DNA of 64,000 bases from JABSQH01 sp965230015 (GTDB lineage Bacteria > Actinomycetota > Acidimicrobiia > Acidimicrobiales > Ilumatobacteraceae). Below the pieces are notes generated by a model. That model had not been told where the DNA came from. It did not search any database and saw only the letters and a list, made by a program, of their open reading frames with translations. Below are positions 1 through 8,974 of this stretch, piece after piece. Both the position numbers and the translations under genes were made by a program. Location of the stretch: NCBI GenBank assembly GCA_965230015.1, contig CBDDKF010000002.1, forward strand, positions 620,001 through 684,000, read 5' to 3'. Each line of letters starts with the position of its first letter. The stretch's first letter is position 1.

Positions 1-494
1 CCGCCGCCGCCTGCAGCCGCCTTGACCAATACGGGCAGCGGGAGATCGTCGGGCAGCGTCCCGCTGAACGACGAACCCTCGATCTCCAGCAGCGGTGCAG
101 TTGGCACCCCGGCGTCGATGGCCGTGCGCTTCGCCGCCACCTTGTCGCCGAGCAGCTCGATCTGCTCGGGCGTAGGGCCGACCCAGATCAACCCCGCCGC
201 CTCCACGTCGCGGGCAAAGCCGGCATTCTCGGACAGGAAGCCGTAGCCCGGATGGATGGCGTCGGCGCCGTTGGCCAGCGCAGCCGCGATGATCGCTTCG
301 CCGCGCAGATACGACTCGGCCGGTGTCGATCCGCCGAGTGCCACGGCGACGTCGACCGAGTCGACGTGCAGTGCGTTCACGTCCGGCTCGGAATACACGC
401 CGACGGTGCCGATGCCGAGGCGGCGCGCGGTGCGGGCGATGCGTACGGCGATCTCCCCACGGTTGGCGATCAGGAGTGTGCTGATGTCGCTCAT
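1..494 (-). CDS. accC: Acyl-CoA carboxylase biotin carboxylase subunit, N-terminal part
   Basis: This is the ATP-dependent biotin carboxylase part of an acyl-CoA carboxylase, cut by the window edge after about 164 codons. The protein opens MSDISTLLIANRGEIAV and continues with HPGYGFLSENAGFA, both hallmarks of the biotin carboxylase N-terminal domain, and it is cut inside a Gly-rich KAAAGGGG segment of the ATP-grasp fold. The ATG follows an AGGGG Shine-Dalgarno and lies 9 nt after the stop of the carboxyltransferase gene, so the two form one operon. Which acyl-CoA it acts on (acetyl, propionyl, methylcrotonyl) cannot be told from this part. Confidence 0.9.
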   Translation of the reverse strand, partial: MSDISTLLIANRGEIAVRIARTARRLGIGTVGVYSEPDVNALHVDSVDVAVALGGSTPAESYLRGEAIIAAALANGADAIHPGYGFLSENAGFARDVEAAGLIWVGPTPEQIELLGDKVAAKRTAIDAGVPTAPLLEIEGSSFSGTLPDDLPLPVLVKAAAGGG

Positions 495-503
495 GTCGTC
501 CCC

Positions 504-2117
504 TCAGTGGCGCCAGACGCCGTACTCGGTGGCGCCCTCGACGACGTTGCTGTGCGCCGCCGAGATGGCCATGCCCAACACGGTGCGCGAGTCAGCCGGG
601 TGGATGATGCCGTCGTCCCACAAGCGTCCGGTGGAGAACAGCGCCGTCGACTCGGTTTCGATCTGCCCCTCGAGCGCCGCGGCCTGCTCCTGCAGTTGGG
701 CTTCCATCGCCTCGTCGACCTCGATGCCTCTGCCTGCGGCGGCGTTGCGGGCGATGATGTCCATCACACCGGCGAGCTGCTTCGGGCCCATCACCGCGAT
801 GCGGTGGTTCGGCCACGAGAAGATGAACCGCGGGTTGTACGCCTTGCCGGCCATGCCGTAGTTGCCGGCGCCGTAGCTGGCGCCGACCATCAGGTTGAAG
901 TGCGGCACCGTCGAGTTCGACACGGCGTTGATCATCTTGGCGCCGTTGCGGATGATGCCGCCCTGCTCGGCCTTCGAGCCGACCATGAACCCCGTGATGT
1001 TGTGACAGAACACCAGCGGGATGTCGCGCTTGTTGCACAACTGAATGAACTGCGCCGCCTTGGTCGCCTCTTCGGAGAACAAGATCCCGTTGTTGCCGAG
1101 CATGCCGACGGGGAAGCCATGGATCGACCCCCAGCCGCACACCATCTTGTCGCCGTAACGCGGCTTGAACTCTTCGAACCGGCTGCCGTCGAGGAGGCGG
1201 GCGTACACCTCGCGCATCTCGAACGGAATGCGCACGTCGGCTTGGGCACACCCGATGAGTTCGGCCGGGTCGCACAGCGGTGGGTCATCGGGCTCGCTCG
1301 GGCCCGGCCCGAGCTTGTTCCACCGCAGGTGCCGAACGATGGCCCGCACATGACGCAGACCGTCCATCTCGTCCTCGGCGAGGTAGTCGCTCAATCCGCT
1401 CGTGGTCGAGTGCATCTCGGCACCACCGAGTGACTCTTCGTCGACGATCTCGTCGATGGCCATCTTCACCAGCGGCGGACCGCCGAGGTAGGCCGTCCCG
1501 CGCTCACGCACGAACACCGTGTAGTCGCTCATGCCCGGCGTGTACGCCCCACCGGCGGTGTTCGGGCCGAACGCCACGGTGATCGACGGGATGCCCAGCT
1601 TCGACATCTGCGTCAGGTCGCGGAAGCTCTGCCCGCCGCGGATGAACAGGTCGGCTTGGCGAGGCAGATCGGCGCCGGCCGACTCGTTGAGCACGATCAG
1701 CGGCAGCCGGTTCTCGCGGACGATCTCGTAGAACCGGTGGCCTTTGGCCCACGTGGTCGGGTTGGCCGCACCACCGCGATAGGTCATGTCCGACCCGGTG
1801 ATCGCCACCTCGACACCTTCGACCACACCGATCCCGCACATCATTCCGGCGCCGATCGGATCCTGGGTACCCCAGGCGGCGAGCGGACTGAGCTCGAGGA
1901 ACGGCGAGTGCGGGTCGACCAGCGCTTCCACTCGCTCGCGCACGAGCATCTTGCCGCGGCGACGGTGGCGGTCGACGTAGCGCTGCCCGCCGATAGATGG
2001 GACCTTGGCCAGCTCGCCCTCGACCTCGGCCCACAACGCTTCCATCGCCGCGACGTTGGCGTGGTAGTCGTCGGACCGGGTGTCGAGACGGCTGCGGAGT
2101 GCGGTGCCGATCGTCAT
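504..2117 (-). CDS. accD: Acyl-CoA carboxylase carboxyltransferase (beta) subunit
   Basis: The 537-residue product transfers the carboxyl group from carboxybiotin to an acyl-CoA. It carries both crotonase-like halves: GGQRYVDRHRRRGKMLVRER near the N-terminus, ESAGADLPRQAD and TAGGAYTPGMSDY in the first half, and CHNITGFMVGS and GASYGAGNYGMAGKAY in the second. Length and motifs fit the AccD/MccB class. The ATG at 2117 lies 9 nt downstream of a TACCGT -10 element, so the message is probably leaderless. The open frame runs further upstream, but that part reads through the divergent promoter and does not look like protein. It is co-transcribed with accC and probably controlled by the divergent TetR regulator. 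Confidence 0.93.
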   Translation of the reverse strand: MTIGTALRSRLDTRSDDYHANVAAMEALWAEVEGELAKVPSIGGQRYVDRHRRRGKMLVRERVEALVDPHSPFLELSPLAAWGTQDPIGAGMMCGIGVVEGVEVAITGSDMTYRGGAANPTTWAKGHRFYEIVRENRLPLIVLNESAGADLPRQADLFIRGGQSFRDLTQMSKLGIPSITVAFGPNTAGGAYTPGMSDYTVFVRERGTAYLGGPPLVKMAIDEIVDEESLGGAEMHSTTSGLSDYLAEDEMDGLRHVRAIVRHLRWNKLGPGPSEPDDPPLCDPAELIGCAQADVRIPFEMREVYARLLDGSRFEEFKPRYGDKMVCGWGSIHGFPVGMLGNNGILFSEEATKAAQFIQLCNKRDIPLVFCHNITGFMVGSKAEQGGIIRNGAKMINAVSNSTVPHFNLMVGASYGAGNYGMAGKAYNPRFIFSWPNHRIAVMGPKQLAGVMDIIARNAAAGRGIEVDEAMEAQLQEQAAALEGQIETESTALFSTGRLWDDGIIHPADSRTVLGMAISAAHSNVVEGATEYGVWRH

Positions 2118-2126
2118 GACGGTGGT

Positions 2127-2132
2127 ACGGTA
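2127..2132 (-). promoter_or_regulatory. -10 element of accD
   Basis: TACCGT on the minus strand, 9 nt before the accD ATG. It matches the TANNNT pattern before many leaderless starts in this window and overlaps the inverted repeat proposed as the TetR operator. Confidence 0.55.
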
Positions 2133-2154
2133 CCAGACGGTGTCAATTGGTACC
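2129..2154. promoter_or_regulatory. Candidate TetR operator between accD and tetR
   Basis: GGTACCA and TGGTACC form a perfect 7-bp inverted repeat with a 12-bp spacer. It sits between the divergent carboxylase operon and the TetR gene and covers the -10 region of accD, where autoregulatory TetR proteins usually bind. Function is inferred from placement only. Confidence 0.4.
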
Positions 2155-2163
2155 TCTACCGGT

Positions 2164-2875
2164 GTGGTCGGCACAGCGAGCGCGGCCACCGCAGTGCGAC
2201 CGCCGAAGCCGGTGCTCTCCCAACGCGCCGAGCGCCAACTGAGCGCACGCCACCGAGAGGTGCTCGATGCGCTCGAACGCACCTTTCTCGTCGACGGGTT
2301 CCGCGACGCCACCGTCGGCCGGGTTGGCGGCCACGGTGGGCTGCTCGCGGCGCACGCTGTACGAGCTGGCACCGTCGAAACACGAATTGGTATTGGTGGT
2401 GCTCGACCGCTTCTTGCACCGTGTGGGCCGCAACGCGCTCGACGGCATCGACTCCGAGGCGCCATACACCGAGCAGATCCGGCGGTACTTCGTCGGCGCC
2501 GTGGAACTGCAGCGGCGCACGTCGGCGTTTGCCGACGACCTCGCCGACGATCCGGCCGCACGACGGTTGTTCGATCGGCACTTTCGTTATGTGGTGTCGG
2601 TGATCGAGCGGCTCGTCGACGAGGGCATTCTCGCCCGGGGAGTTGCGTCCGGTGTCGCCGGCGATCGTTGCGGCCGTGTTCGCCGGGAGCGGGCTGGTAT
2701 GCCCTCGAGTCCGACGTCCCTCGACGACCTCGACGTGACCCGCGAAGCGGCCACCGCCGAGATCGCCGATCTCATCGTGCATTCGCTACAACTCGATCCA
2801 CGACCGTCGCCACCAGAACCACAACCGCCGGCCGCCACACCACACGTATCCCGCCGACCCGATCGGAGCAGCTGA
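2164..2875 (+). pseudogene. TetR-family transcriptional regulator (frameshifted in this sequence)
   Basis: This would be a TetR repressor of about 235 residues. The first frame gives REVLDALERTFLVDGFRDAT; after removing one G from the GGG near 2321 it continues LAATVGCSRRTLYELAPSK, a complete helix-turn-helix. A second extra G lies in the GGGG near 2638, and a third frame change near 2700 restores the C-terminal SLDDLDVTREAATAEIADLI. Conserved sequence on both sides of each break points to sequencing or assembly error rather than decay. The GTG at 2164 lies 7 nt after TACCTC. The stop overlaps the next ATG (TGATG). It probably regulates the divergent accDC operon. Confidence 0.7.
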
Positions 2876-3691
2876 TGGACATCACCGACGTTCGCCGCGA
2901 CCTACAGGCCGAACAACAGGCCCTCGACGACATCGTCGCTCCGCTGCGCGCCGAACAGTGGCACCTCACGACGCCGAGCCCGCGGTGGACGATCGCCGAC
3001 CAGATCGGCCACCTCACGTACTTCGACCGCACCGCCGCGCAGGCCATCACCGATCCGGCCGAGTTCACGCAGGGGGTCGAGCGACTCCTGGGAAGCGTCG
3101 GCGACGACGATCCCGATGCCTTCACGCTCAGCGAGTTCCGGGCGATGGACGCCGAACCCCTGCTCGCCGCGTGGCGCGCCGGTCGTCAGTCGTTGGCCGA
3201 CGCGGCGGCTGGCCTGACCGACGACGACCGTGTGGTGTGGTACGGCCCTTCGATGGGCGCCAAGTCGTTCCTCACGGCGCGGCTCATGGAGGCGTGGGCC
3301 CACGGCCAAGACATCGTCGACGCGCTCGCCGGGGCGGGCGTCGAGGTCGATCGCGAAGCGACCGGCCGGCTGCGGCACATCGCCCAACTCGGCTACATCA
3401 CTCGTGGCTGGACCTACGCCAACCGTGGGCTCGACGTTCCCGACGTGCCGGTGGCGCGTGGCGCTCACATCGCCCACTGGCGAGCTGTGGGAGTTCGGCC
3501 CCAACGCCGACAGCGACCCGCCGCCGGAGTCGATCGAGGGGTCGGCGTTGCACTTCTGCCTCGTCACCACGCAGCGCCGCCACGTCGACGACACCGATCT
3601 CGTGGTCACCGGCGCATCGGCGCGCGACTGGATGGAGAAGGCCCAGCTGTTCGCCGGACCACCCACCGACGGTCCGGCTGCGTCGACGTGA
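2875..3691 (+). CDS. TIGR03084/DinB-type (maleylpyruvate isomerase-like) protein, one frameshift
   Basis: The product is about 271 residues and resembles the DinB/MDMPI four-helix metal-binding family: an N-terminal bundle with WTIADQIGHLTYFD (His46) and a later LMEAWAHGQDI that would supply a second metal-ligand His. A C-terminal section (GELWEFGPNA, LHFCLVTTQRRH) is typical of the TIGR03084 subgroup. The frame breaks near 3455; deleting one G there gives a smooth VRVALTSPTGELW join. Members are often thiol-dependent transferases or isomerases, but the substrate is unknown. The start overlaps the tetR stop and the stop overlaps the GTG of the following GNAT gene, so translation is coupled. 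Confidence 0.75.
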
Positions 3692-4278
3692 GCGACACGG
3701 TTCCACCGACCGGCGCCGACCGCGTGATCTCCTTCCGCCCGCTCGGCGACCCGCGATCTGCCGCGCATGCATCGCTGGCTGAACGAACCCGGAGTGGTCG
3801 AATGGTGGGAAGGCGATGACGTCTCGTGGGCTGGGGTGTTGGCCACGTACGCCCCCCGAGGCGCGCGCACTGCGCAACGATCGCACCGAGCACTACATCG
3901 CCATGATCGACAACGAGCCGATCGGCTGGATCCAGTGCTGGGACACCACCGACGAACCCGACGAGGTCGCCCCATGGCATCAGCTCGGCCTCGGAGAGAG
4001 TGCGGCTGGCATCGACTACCTCGTCGGCGACCCCGGGCAACGCGGACAAGGCGTGGGAGCGGCGATGATCGCCGCGTTCGTCCGTGACGTGGTGGTTCGC
4101 GACGCACGATTGGCAACAAGCGGCGGCCTCACCCTTCGACGCCAACACCGCCTCGTGGAAGGCGCTGGAGAAGGCCGGCTTCCGTTCGTTCGGCACCTTC
4201 GACGACCCCGACGGACCATGCCGGTTGATGGTGATCGATCGACCCGCAGAGCGGAGCGACGGCAACGACCACCACTAG
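3688..4278 (+). pseudogene. AAC(6')-like GNAT acetyltransferase (frameshifted)
   Basis: After repair this is a roughly 195-residue GNAT acetyltransferase related to aminoglycoside 6'-N-acetyltransferases. Characteristic pieces are MHRWLNEPGVVEWWEGDD, HYIAMIDNEPIGWIQCWD and the acetyl-CoA loop GDPGQRGQGVGAAMIAAFV, followed by ASWKALEKAGFRSFGTF. These lie in three frames; the breaks near 3747, 3855 and 4090 are each repaired by removing one C or G from a repeated-base run. It starts with GTG overlapping the preceding stop (GTGA) and stops with a TAG that also forms the -10 of the next gene. Aminoglycoside activity is a family possibility, not shown. Confidence 0.7.
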
Positions 4279-4281
4279 CGT
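4276..4281 (+). promoter_or_regulatory. -10 element of the epoxide hydrolase gene
   Basis: TAGCGT, 6 nt before the ATG at 4288. The TAG is also the stop codon of the preceding GNAT gene. Confidence 0.5.
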
Positions 4282-4287
4282 CGCAGC

Positions 4288-5429
4288 ATGACCCTCGACG
4301 CGGCGGCGTTCACCATCGGCGTACCCGACGACGTGCTCGCAGATCTGCACACCCGGCTCGACGCCACCCGTTGGCCAGACGCCGAAACGGTCGACGATTG
4401 GTCGCAAGGCGTGCCGCTGGCCTGGCTGCAAGGAGTGTGCGAGTACTGGCAGCGCCACTACGACTGGCGCGAGCGCGAGGCGGCGCTCAACCATCTCGAC
4501 CAGTTCATCGCCCGGATCGACGGGATCGACCTGCACTTCGTGCATCAGCGTTCCCCGCACGCGGACGCCACCCCACTCCTGCTCAGCCACGGCTGGCCTG
4601 GCTCGTTCGTCGAGTTCCATCACGTGATCGAGCCACTGACCAACCCGACGGTGCACGGTGGGAGCGCCCGACGATGCGTTCCACGTGATCGCACCGTCGT
4701 TGCCGGGTTTCGGGTTCTCCAGCAAACCCACCGCACCCGGCTGGACAGTCGAGCGAATCGCCGATGCCTTCGCCACGCTCATGGCCGGCCTGGGCTACGA
4801 CCACTATCTGGCGCAGGGCGGCGATTGGGGGTCGGCGATCGCCCACGCGATCGGCGCCAGCGACCCTGCGCACTGTGCAGGCATCCACAACCACCCTGGC
4901 CAGCACCGCACCACCCGCCGACGTAGGCGAGCATCGGCGGACCGCGCTGCGGGCGATCGAGCGCGGCATCCGCCACGGCAAGTTCGACTCGGGCTACGCC
5001 AAACAACAACGGACGCGCCCCCAAACCCTGGGCTACGGGCTGACCGACTCGCCCGTTGGCCAGGCGGCGTGGATCCTCGAGAAGTTCTGGTCGTGGACCG
5101 ACCACCCCGGCGACCCACTCGGGGTGCTCGACCGCGATGACCTGCTCGACAACGTGATGATCTACTGGGTCACGGCCACGGCCACCTCGTCGGCGCGCCC
5201 TGTACTGGGAGAGCTACGGCAAGGGCGCCCCGCCAACGTGTCGACGTCCCCGCCGGGTTCACGGTGTACCCGGAAGAGATCGTGCCGCCGGTACGCGAGT
5301 GGCTCGAGCACGACTTCACGAACATCTGCTACTGGAACGAGCAACCACGAGGCGGGCACTTCGCCGCGCTGGAGGTCCCCGACTTGTTCGTTGCCGACCT
5401 GCGGGGCGTTCGCCGCCGCGCTCCGCTGA
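4288..5429 (+). pseudogene. EphA/EHN-type epoxide hydrolase (frameshifted)
   Basis: An alpha/beta-hydrolase with the N-terminal EHN domain (FTIGVPDDVLADLHTRLDAT, WQRHYDWREREAALN) of the epoxide hydrolase family. The core shows the oxyanion segment LLLSHGWPGSFVEFHHVI, VIAPSLPGFGFSSKP and the nucleophile elbow QGGDWGS, whose Asp attacks the epoxide. The C-terminus has PEEIVPPVREWLE and a His-containing GGHFAALEVPD. Five frame changes (near 4660, 4890, 5200, 5240 and 5405) split the gene; those examined closely resolve by deleting one base from a G or C run. The expected full length is about 378 residues. A near-perfect hairpin follows. Confidence 0.78.
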
Positions 5430-5448
5430 GCGTCACCGCGCCGTCACC

Positions 5449-5478
5449 CGGTAACTTGACCAGCGGGTCAAGTTACCG
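5449..5478 (+). terminator. 13-bp perfect hairpin after the epoxide hydrolase gene
   Basis: CGGTAACTTGACC and its exact reverse complement flank the 4-nt loop AGCG. It could be a terminator, but there is no T-run. Its A/T-rich arms, unusual in this GC-rich DNA, and its position 28 nt before the MFS start also fit a regulator operator. Confidence 0.5.
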
Positions 5479-5505
5479 ATCCCCCACGTACCCCCAGTTG
5501 CTCAC

Positions 5506-6821
5506 ATGACCGCCCACGCCGCACCCGATCAGGCTCCCGCGCACGGCCACCAGCCCGGCACTGCGCGGGCGGCGCTGTCGTACCGGTCGTTCCGCATCAT
5601 CTTCATCGGCCTGGCGTTGTCGAACATCGGCACCTGGATGCAGAACTTCACGCTGCCGGCATACGTCGACGATCGCACCGGTCGACCCGCACTCGTCGGC
5701 GCGATGATCTTCATGCAGCTGGGGCCGCTGCTCCTGCTGTCGATCCCCGGCGGCGTGCTCGCCGACCGCGTGTCGAAGCAGAAGCTGCAGCTGTCGATGC
5801 AGATCATCTCGGCGCTGCTCACGTTGGTCGTCGCCCTGATCGTGGCGACCGACGCTGCGTTGTGGACGGTCTTCGCGGTGCAGCTCGGCATCGGCATCGC
5901 CAACGCGCTGAACGCACCAGCGTTCACGGCGACCATGCCGTTGCTGGTGCACCGCCAGGACCTCCCCGGGGCGATCAGTCTGAACTCGGCGATGATCAAC
6001 GGCACCCGAGTGATGGGACCGGTGCTGGCCGCCATCCTCGCCGCCGCCGGACTGTCGATCGCCCAGCTCCTCCTGGTGAACGCAACGACCTATCTGTTCT
6101 TCGTCGCCGCGTTGCTCTACGTGAAGATGCCCGAGGTACGCGGGGTGCAAACGGCCAAGGGGTGGCGGGTGCTGCTCACCGGCATCGGCATCGCCCGCGA
6201 ACGCGCGGTGCTGTCGCGATTGCTCCTCGGCATGTTCCTGTTCTCGCTGTTCAGCCTGGTGTACATCGGGCCTCTTTCCGTCGGTCGCCCGACTCAACCT
6301 CGACATCGACCCGACCAGCAACACCTACCGCTGGCTGTACGCCGTGTGGGGCGCTGGCGCATTCTTTGGCGCGATCGCCGTCGGCACCCTGGTTCTCCAA
6401 GGTCGACCGCAAGGCGCTCATCGTGCGCGGGTTCCTCGGCTTCGCCGTGATGCTGGCGATCTTCTCGCAGCTGCGCAGCGCTGAGCTGGCATTCCCCATC
6501 GGCTTCATGCTCGGGTTCTGCTACTTCATGACCGCCACGGCCATCACCACCACGTTGCAGCTCAACCTGAAGAACACCGAGCGAGCGCAGGTGATGCCGC
6601 TGTGGTTCATGGTGTTCGGCGGCACGGTGCCGATCGGCAACTTGATCTTCGGCGTGGTGATCGAGTGGGTCGGACCGCGCGTGGTCCTCGGCTTCGGTGC
6701 GGCGTTCGCCGTGTTCCTCGCCTGGTGGGTCGACCTCCGACGGATGCCCCAGTCGGCGTTCCTCCCCGAGGAGGACGGCGGCGAGCCGTTCCGTCCGGTC
6801 AACGCGTCGCGCCTCATCTGA
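5506..6821 (+). pseudogene. Major facilitator superfamily exporter, EntS-like (frameshifted)
   Basis: A 12-helix MFS transporter of about 438 residues, close in pattern to the EntS/enterobactin-exporter group: SYRSFRIIFIGLALSNIGTWMQNF at the first helix, then GGVLADRVSKQK in the loop between helices 2 and 3 (the MFS motif A region), and SLNSAMINGTRVMGPVLA in the central part. The frame changes near 6270 (extra G in GGG) and near 6390 (extra C in CCC); the repaired joins read YIGLFPSVARLN and GTWFSKVDRKAL. The substrate is unknown. The helices remain intact across frames, which argues for sequence error rather than a dead gene. Confidence 0.78.
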
Positions 6822-6825
6822 GCAG

Positions 6826-6831
6826 TACGTT
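6826..6831 (+). promoter_or_regulatory. -10 element of the ion channel gene
   Basis: TACGTT, 6 nt upstream of the ATG at 6838, fitting the leaderless pattern of this window. Confidence 0.5.
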
Positions 6832-6837
6832 CAGACG

Positions 6838-7628
6838 ATGCCATCCGCGCACGAGCCGGAGGCGACCGACAACGGTTCGCCACCGCGCATTCCGATGATG
6901 CTGCGCGTCAGCCATTGGGGAGCTGCTGATCGTGTCGGCGCTGCTGATCATGATGTACATCAGTCGGCAGAGCGGAAACCTCCCCGGCGAGGCGATTCGC
7001 CCTCCTCGACGTGCTGATCGCGATTGCGGTCATCGGTCTGGCACTGCACGCCGGGCGCCGCTCGGCGCGGCACGGTTCGGGTCCACGTGTTGATCGCCGC
7101 CGCTGCGCTGGGCTTGGGTCTCACCGGATGGATCACCGGCGAGGTGGCCGTCGAACGCGCCGCCGGCGTGGTGGCGGCGTACCTCGTCGCGGCCTCGACG
7201 TTCTTGATCTTGCGGGTGGGTGATGCGTCAACGACGAGTCACCGGCGACACGCTGTTCGGCGCGGTCGCCGCGTACCTGGCGATCGGCGTGTTGTTCGCC
7301 ATGATCTACACGCTGGTCGCCCGCTGGAGCCCGGAGTCGTTCGAGCCACCGCAACCCGTGATCGACGGCCAGACCGACCCTCTTCTACTTCAGCTTCATC
7401 ACGCTGGCGAGCCTTGGATACGGCGACATCGCTCCTGCGTCGGACCTCATTCGCATCCTCGCCCCGCTCGAAGCGATCATCGGCATCATCTTGCTCGCCG
7501 GGTTGGTGGGGCGGATCGTGGGGCTGCAAGTCGCCCAGACCACCGAACGCAACTCGCAGGAACACGTCGAGACGATCACTCGAGCGATCGAGAACCTCGA
7601 TACCGATCTCAAGCCCTCCGACGACTGA
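6838..7628 (+). pseudogene. Potassium channel family membrane protein (frameshifted)
   Basis: This encodes a roughly 260-residue membrane protein ending in a pore module: helix LAIGVLFAMIYTLVAR, pore segment with the selectivity filter TLASLGYGDIAP, then the last helix IIGIILLAGLVGRIVGL and a short charged tail. The filter is a K+-channel type GYGD. Earlier helices include ELLIVSALLIMMYI, LLDVLIAIAVIGLAL and a segment near GLGLTGWITG; no Arg-rich voltage sensor is visible. At least four frame changes lie between 6910 and 7385, the one in CCC near 6999 being repaired by deleting one C. It most resembles bacterial ion-channel proteins of the PF07885 family. Confidence 0.7.
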
Positions 7629-7645
7629 GGGCGACGCCCGCCGGC

Positions 7646-8950
7646 TCAGGCCGGAAGCGCAGCGAGCGACTGCACCACTCGCTCGAGGCCGGCGGCGCGA
7701 CTCGCTTTCACCAGCACGACATCGCCCGCGCGCAGTTCGCCCACCACCGTCAGCGGGTCGTCTGCGGGTGCAACGCCGTAGTCCGTCGTGCCCACTGCGA
7801 CCAGCTCGATGCCGAGATCGGACGCCGCGGCAGCCACCTCACGGTGACCGGCGACGGGATCTTCGAGTTCGGCCATCAGGCCCAGCACGGCGATCTTGCG
7901 GTCGCCGTCCATCGCCGCCACCGCTTCGAGCGCGGCCCGCATCGACGTCGGGTTGGCGTTGTACGCATCGTTCACGATCGTCGCCCCGCTCGGGTGGCTC
8001 ACGAGTTCCATGCGCATCGCCGACAACTCGGCGGACTCCAACGCCGCCACTGCAGCAGCGAGGTCGACACCGAGTGAGCCGGCGACGGCGATCGCCGCGG
8101 CCGCGTTCGACGCCATGTGCGCGCCGCTCACGGCGAGCCGAACGTCGGCCACGCCCCACGGCGTGTCGACCTGGAACCGGGGGCGGGCCAGCTCGTCGAG
8201 CTGGAGGCCGGCGATGCGTACGTCGCCGGCGAGCCCGTAGGTGAGCACCGATGCACCCGTGGCCGAGGCCATCGCGAGCACGCGGTGGTCGTCGGCGTTG
8301 AGCACCGCCGTCCCCGCAGCGGGCAGCGCCTCCACCAGCTCGCGCTTGGCGCGCGCAACACCTTCGATGTCGCCGACGAGTTCGGTGTGCGCCTCGGCCA
8401 CCGCGGTGACCACGCCGACCGTCGGCCGGCCGATCTCACACAGGGCACTGATCTGGCCGAAACCGCGCATACCCATCTCCAGCACGAGCACCTCGACGTC
8501 GTCGGGTGCCGACAGGATCGTCACCGGAAGGCCCTGTTCGTTGTTGAAGCTCCGCTCGTTTGCTGTGGTGCGCCGACCCGCGCCGACCGCGGCCGCGACG
8601 AGGTCTTTGGTCGATGTTTTCCCGACACTTCCCGTGATGCCGACCACGTCGGCGTCGAGCTGTTGACGCGCCCACTGCGCAAGTGCCACCAACGCAGTGC
8701 CTGTGTCGGCCACTTCGATCGCGGTGCCGTTGCGCCGGAAGTCGTCGGGTCGGCTCGAGAGGTGGGCGACCGCCCCGTTGGCGCGCGCGTCTCCGATGAA
8801 GAGGTGCCCATCGCGTTCGGCGACGAGTGGCACGAACAGCTGACCGGGCTCGATCGTGCGCGAATCGAACGAGGCACCGTCGAACTCGACATCCGGGCCG
8901 ATGAGCCGGCCCCTGACCGCTTCGGCCGCTGTGGATGCCGCGATCCTCAC
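7646..8950 (-). CDS. murF: UDP-N-acetylmuramoyl-tripeptide--D-alanyl-D-alanine ligase
   Basis: MurF adds D-Ala-D-Ala to the UDP-MurNAc tripeptide in the cytoplasm, completing the peptidoglycan precursor. The 434-residue product has the Mur ligase domains in order: an N-terminal domain with FDSRTIEPGQLFVPL, the ATP-binding loop GITGSVGKTSTKD, the central ERSFNNEQGLPVTIL and LEMGMRGFGQI, and the C-terminal VNDAYNANPTSMRAALEA. I chose the GTG at 8950 because it is 8 nt from a TACCGT -10 element; the open frame continues further but overlaps the divergent ddl gene. It is divergent from ddl, whose product supplies its D-Ala-D-Ala substrate. Confidence 0.94.
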   Translation of the reverse strand: MRIAASTAAEAVRGRLIGPDVEFDGASFDSRTIEPGQLFVPLVAERDGHLFIGDARANGAVAHLSSRPDDFRRNGTAIEVADTGTALVALAQWARQQLDADVVGITGSVGKTSTKDLVAAAVGAGRRTTANERSFNNEQGLPVTILSAPDDVEVLVLEMGMRGFGQISALCEIGRPTVGVVTAVAEAHTELVGDIEGVARAKRELVEALPAAGTAVLNADDHRVLAMASATGASVLTYGLAGDVRIAGLQLDELARPRFQVDTPWGVADVRLAVSGAHMASNAAAAIAVAGSLGVDLAAAVAALESAELSAMRMELVSHPSGATIVNDAYNANPTSMRAALEAVAAMDGDRKIAVLGLMAELEDPVAGHREVAAAASDLGIELVAVGTTDYGVAPADDPLTVVGELRAGDVVLVKASRAAGLERVVQSLAALPA

Positions 8951-8958
8951 GAGATCGA

Positions 8959-8968
8959 ACGGTACCGT
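8959..8968. promoter_or_regulatory. Palindromic bidirectional -10 core for murF and ddl
   Basis: ACGGTACCGT is a perfect 10-bp palindrome that reads TACCGT on both strands. It lies 6 nt before the ddl GTG on one side and 8 nt before the murF GTG on the other. One sequence could thus provide the -10 of two divergent leaderless messages. Confidence 0.55.
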
Positions 8969-8974
8969 GCAGAG

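Noticed and set aside
252..1433. Long open frames antisense to accC and accD
   Set aside because: Their translations are Arg/His/Asp/Val-rich with no motifs, while the opposite strand encodes clear carboxylase domains; such shadows are expected in high-GC DNA.
5488..5493. TACCCC before the MFS start as a -10 element
   Set aside because: The last base is wrong for TANNNT and the spacing to ATG is 12 nt, outside the pattern.
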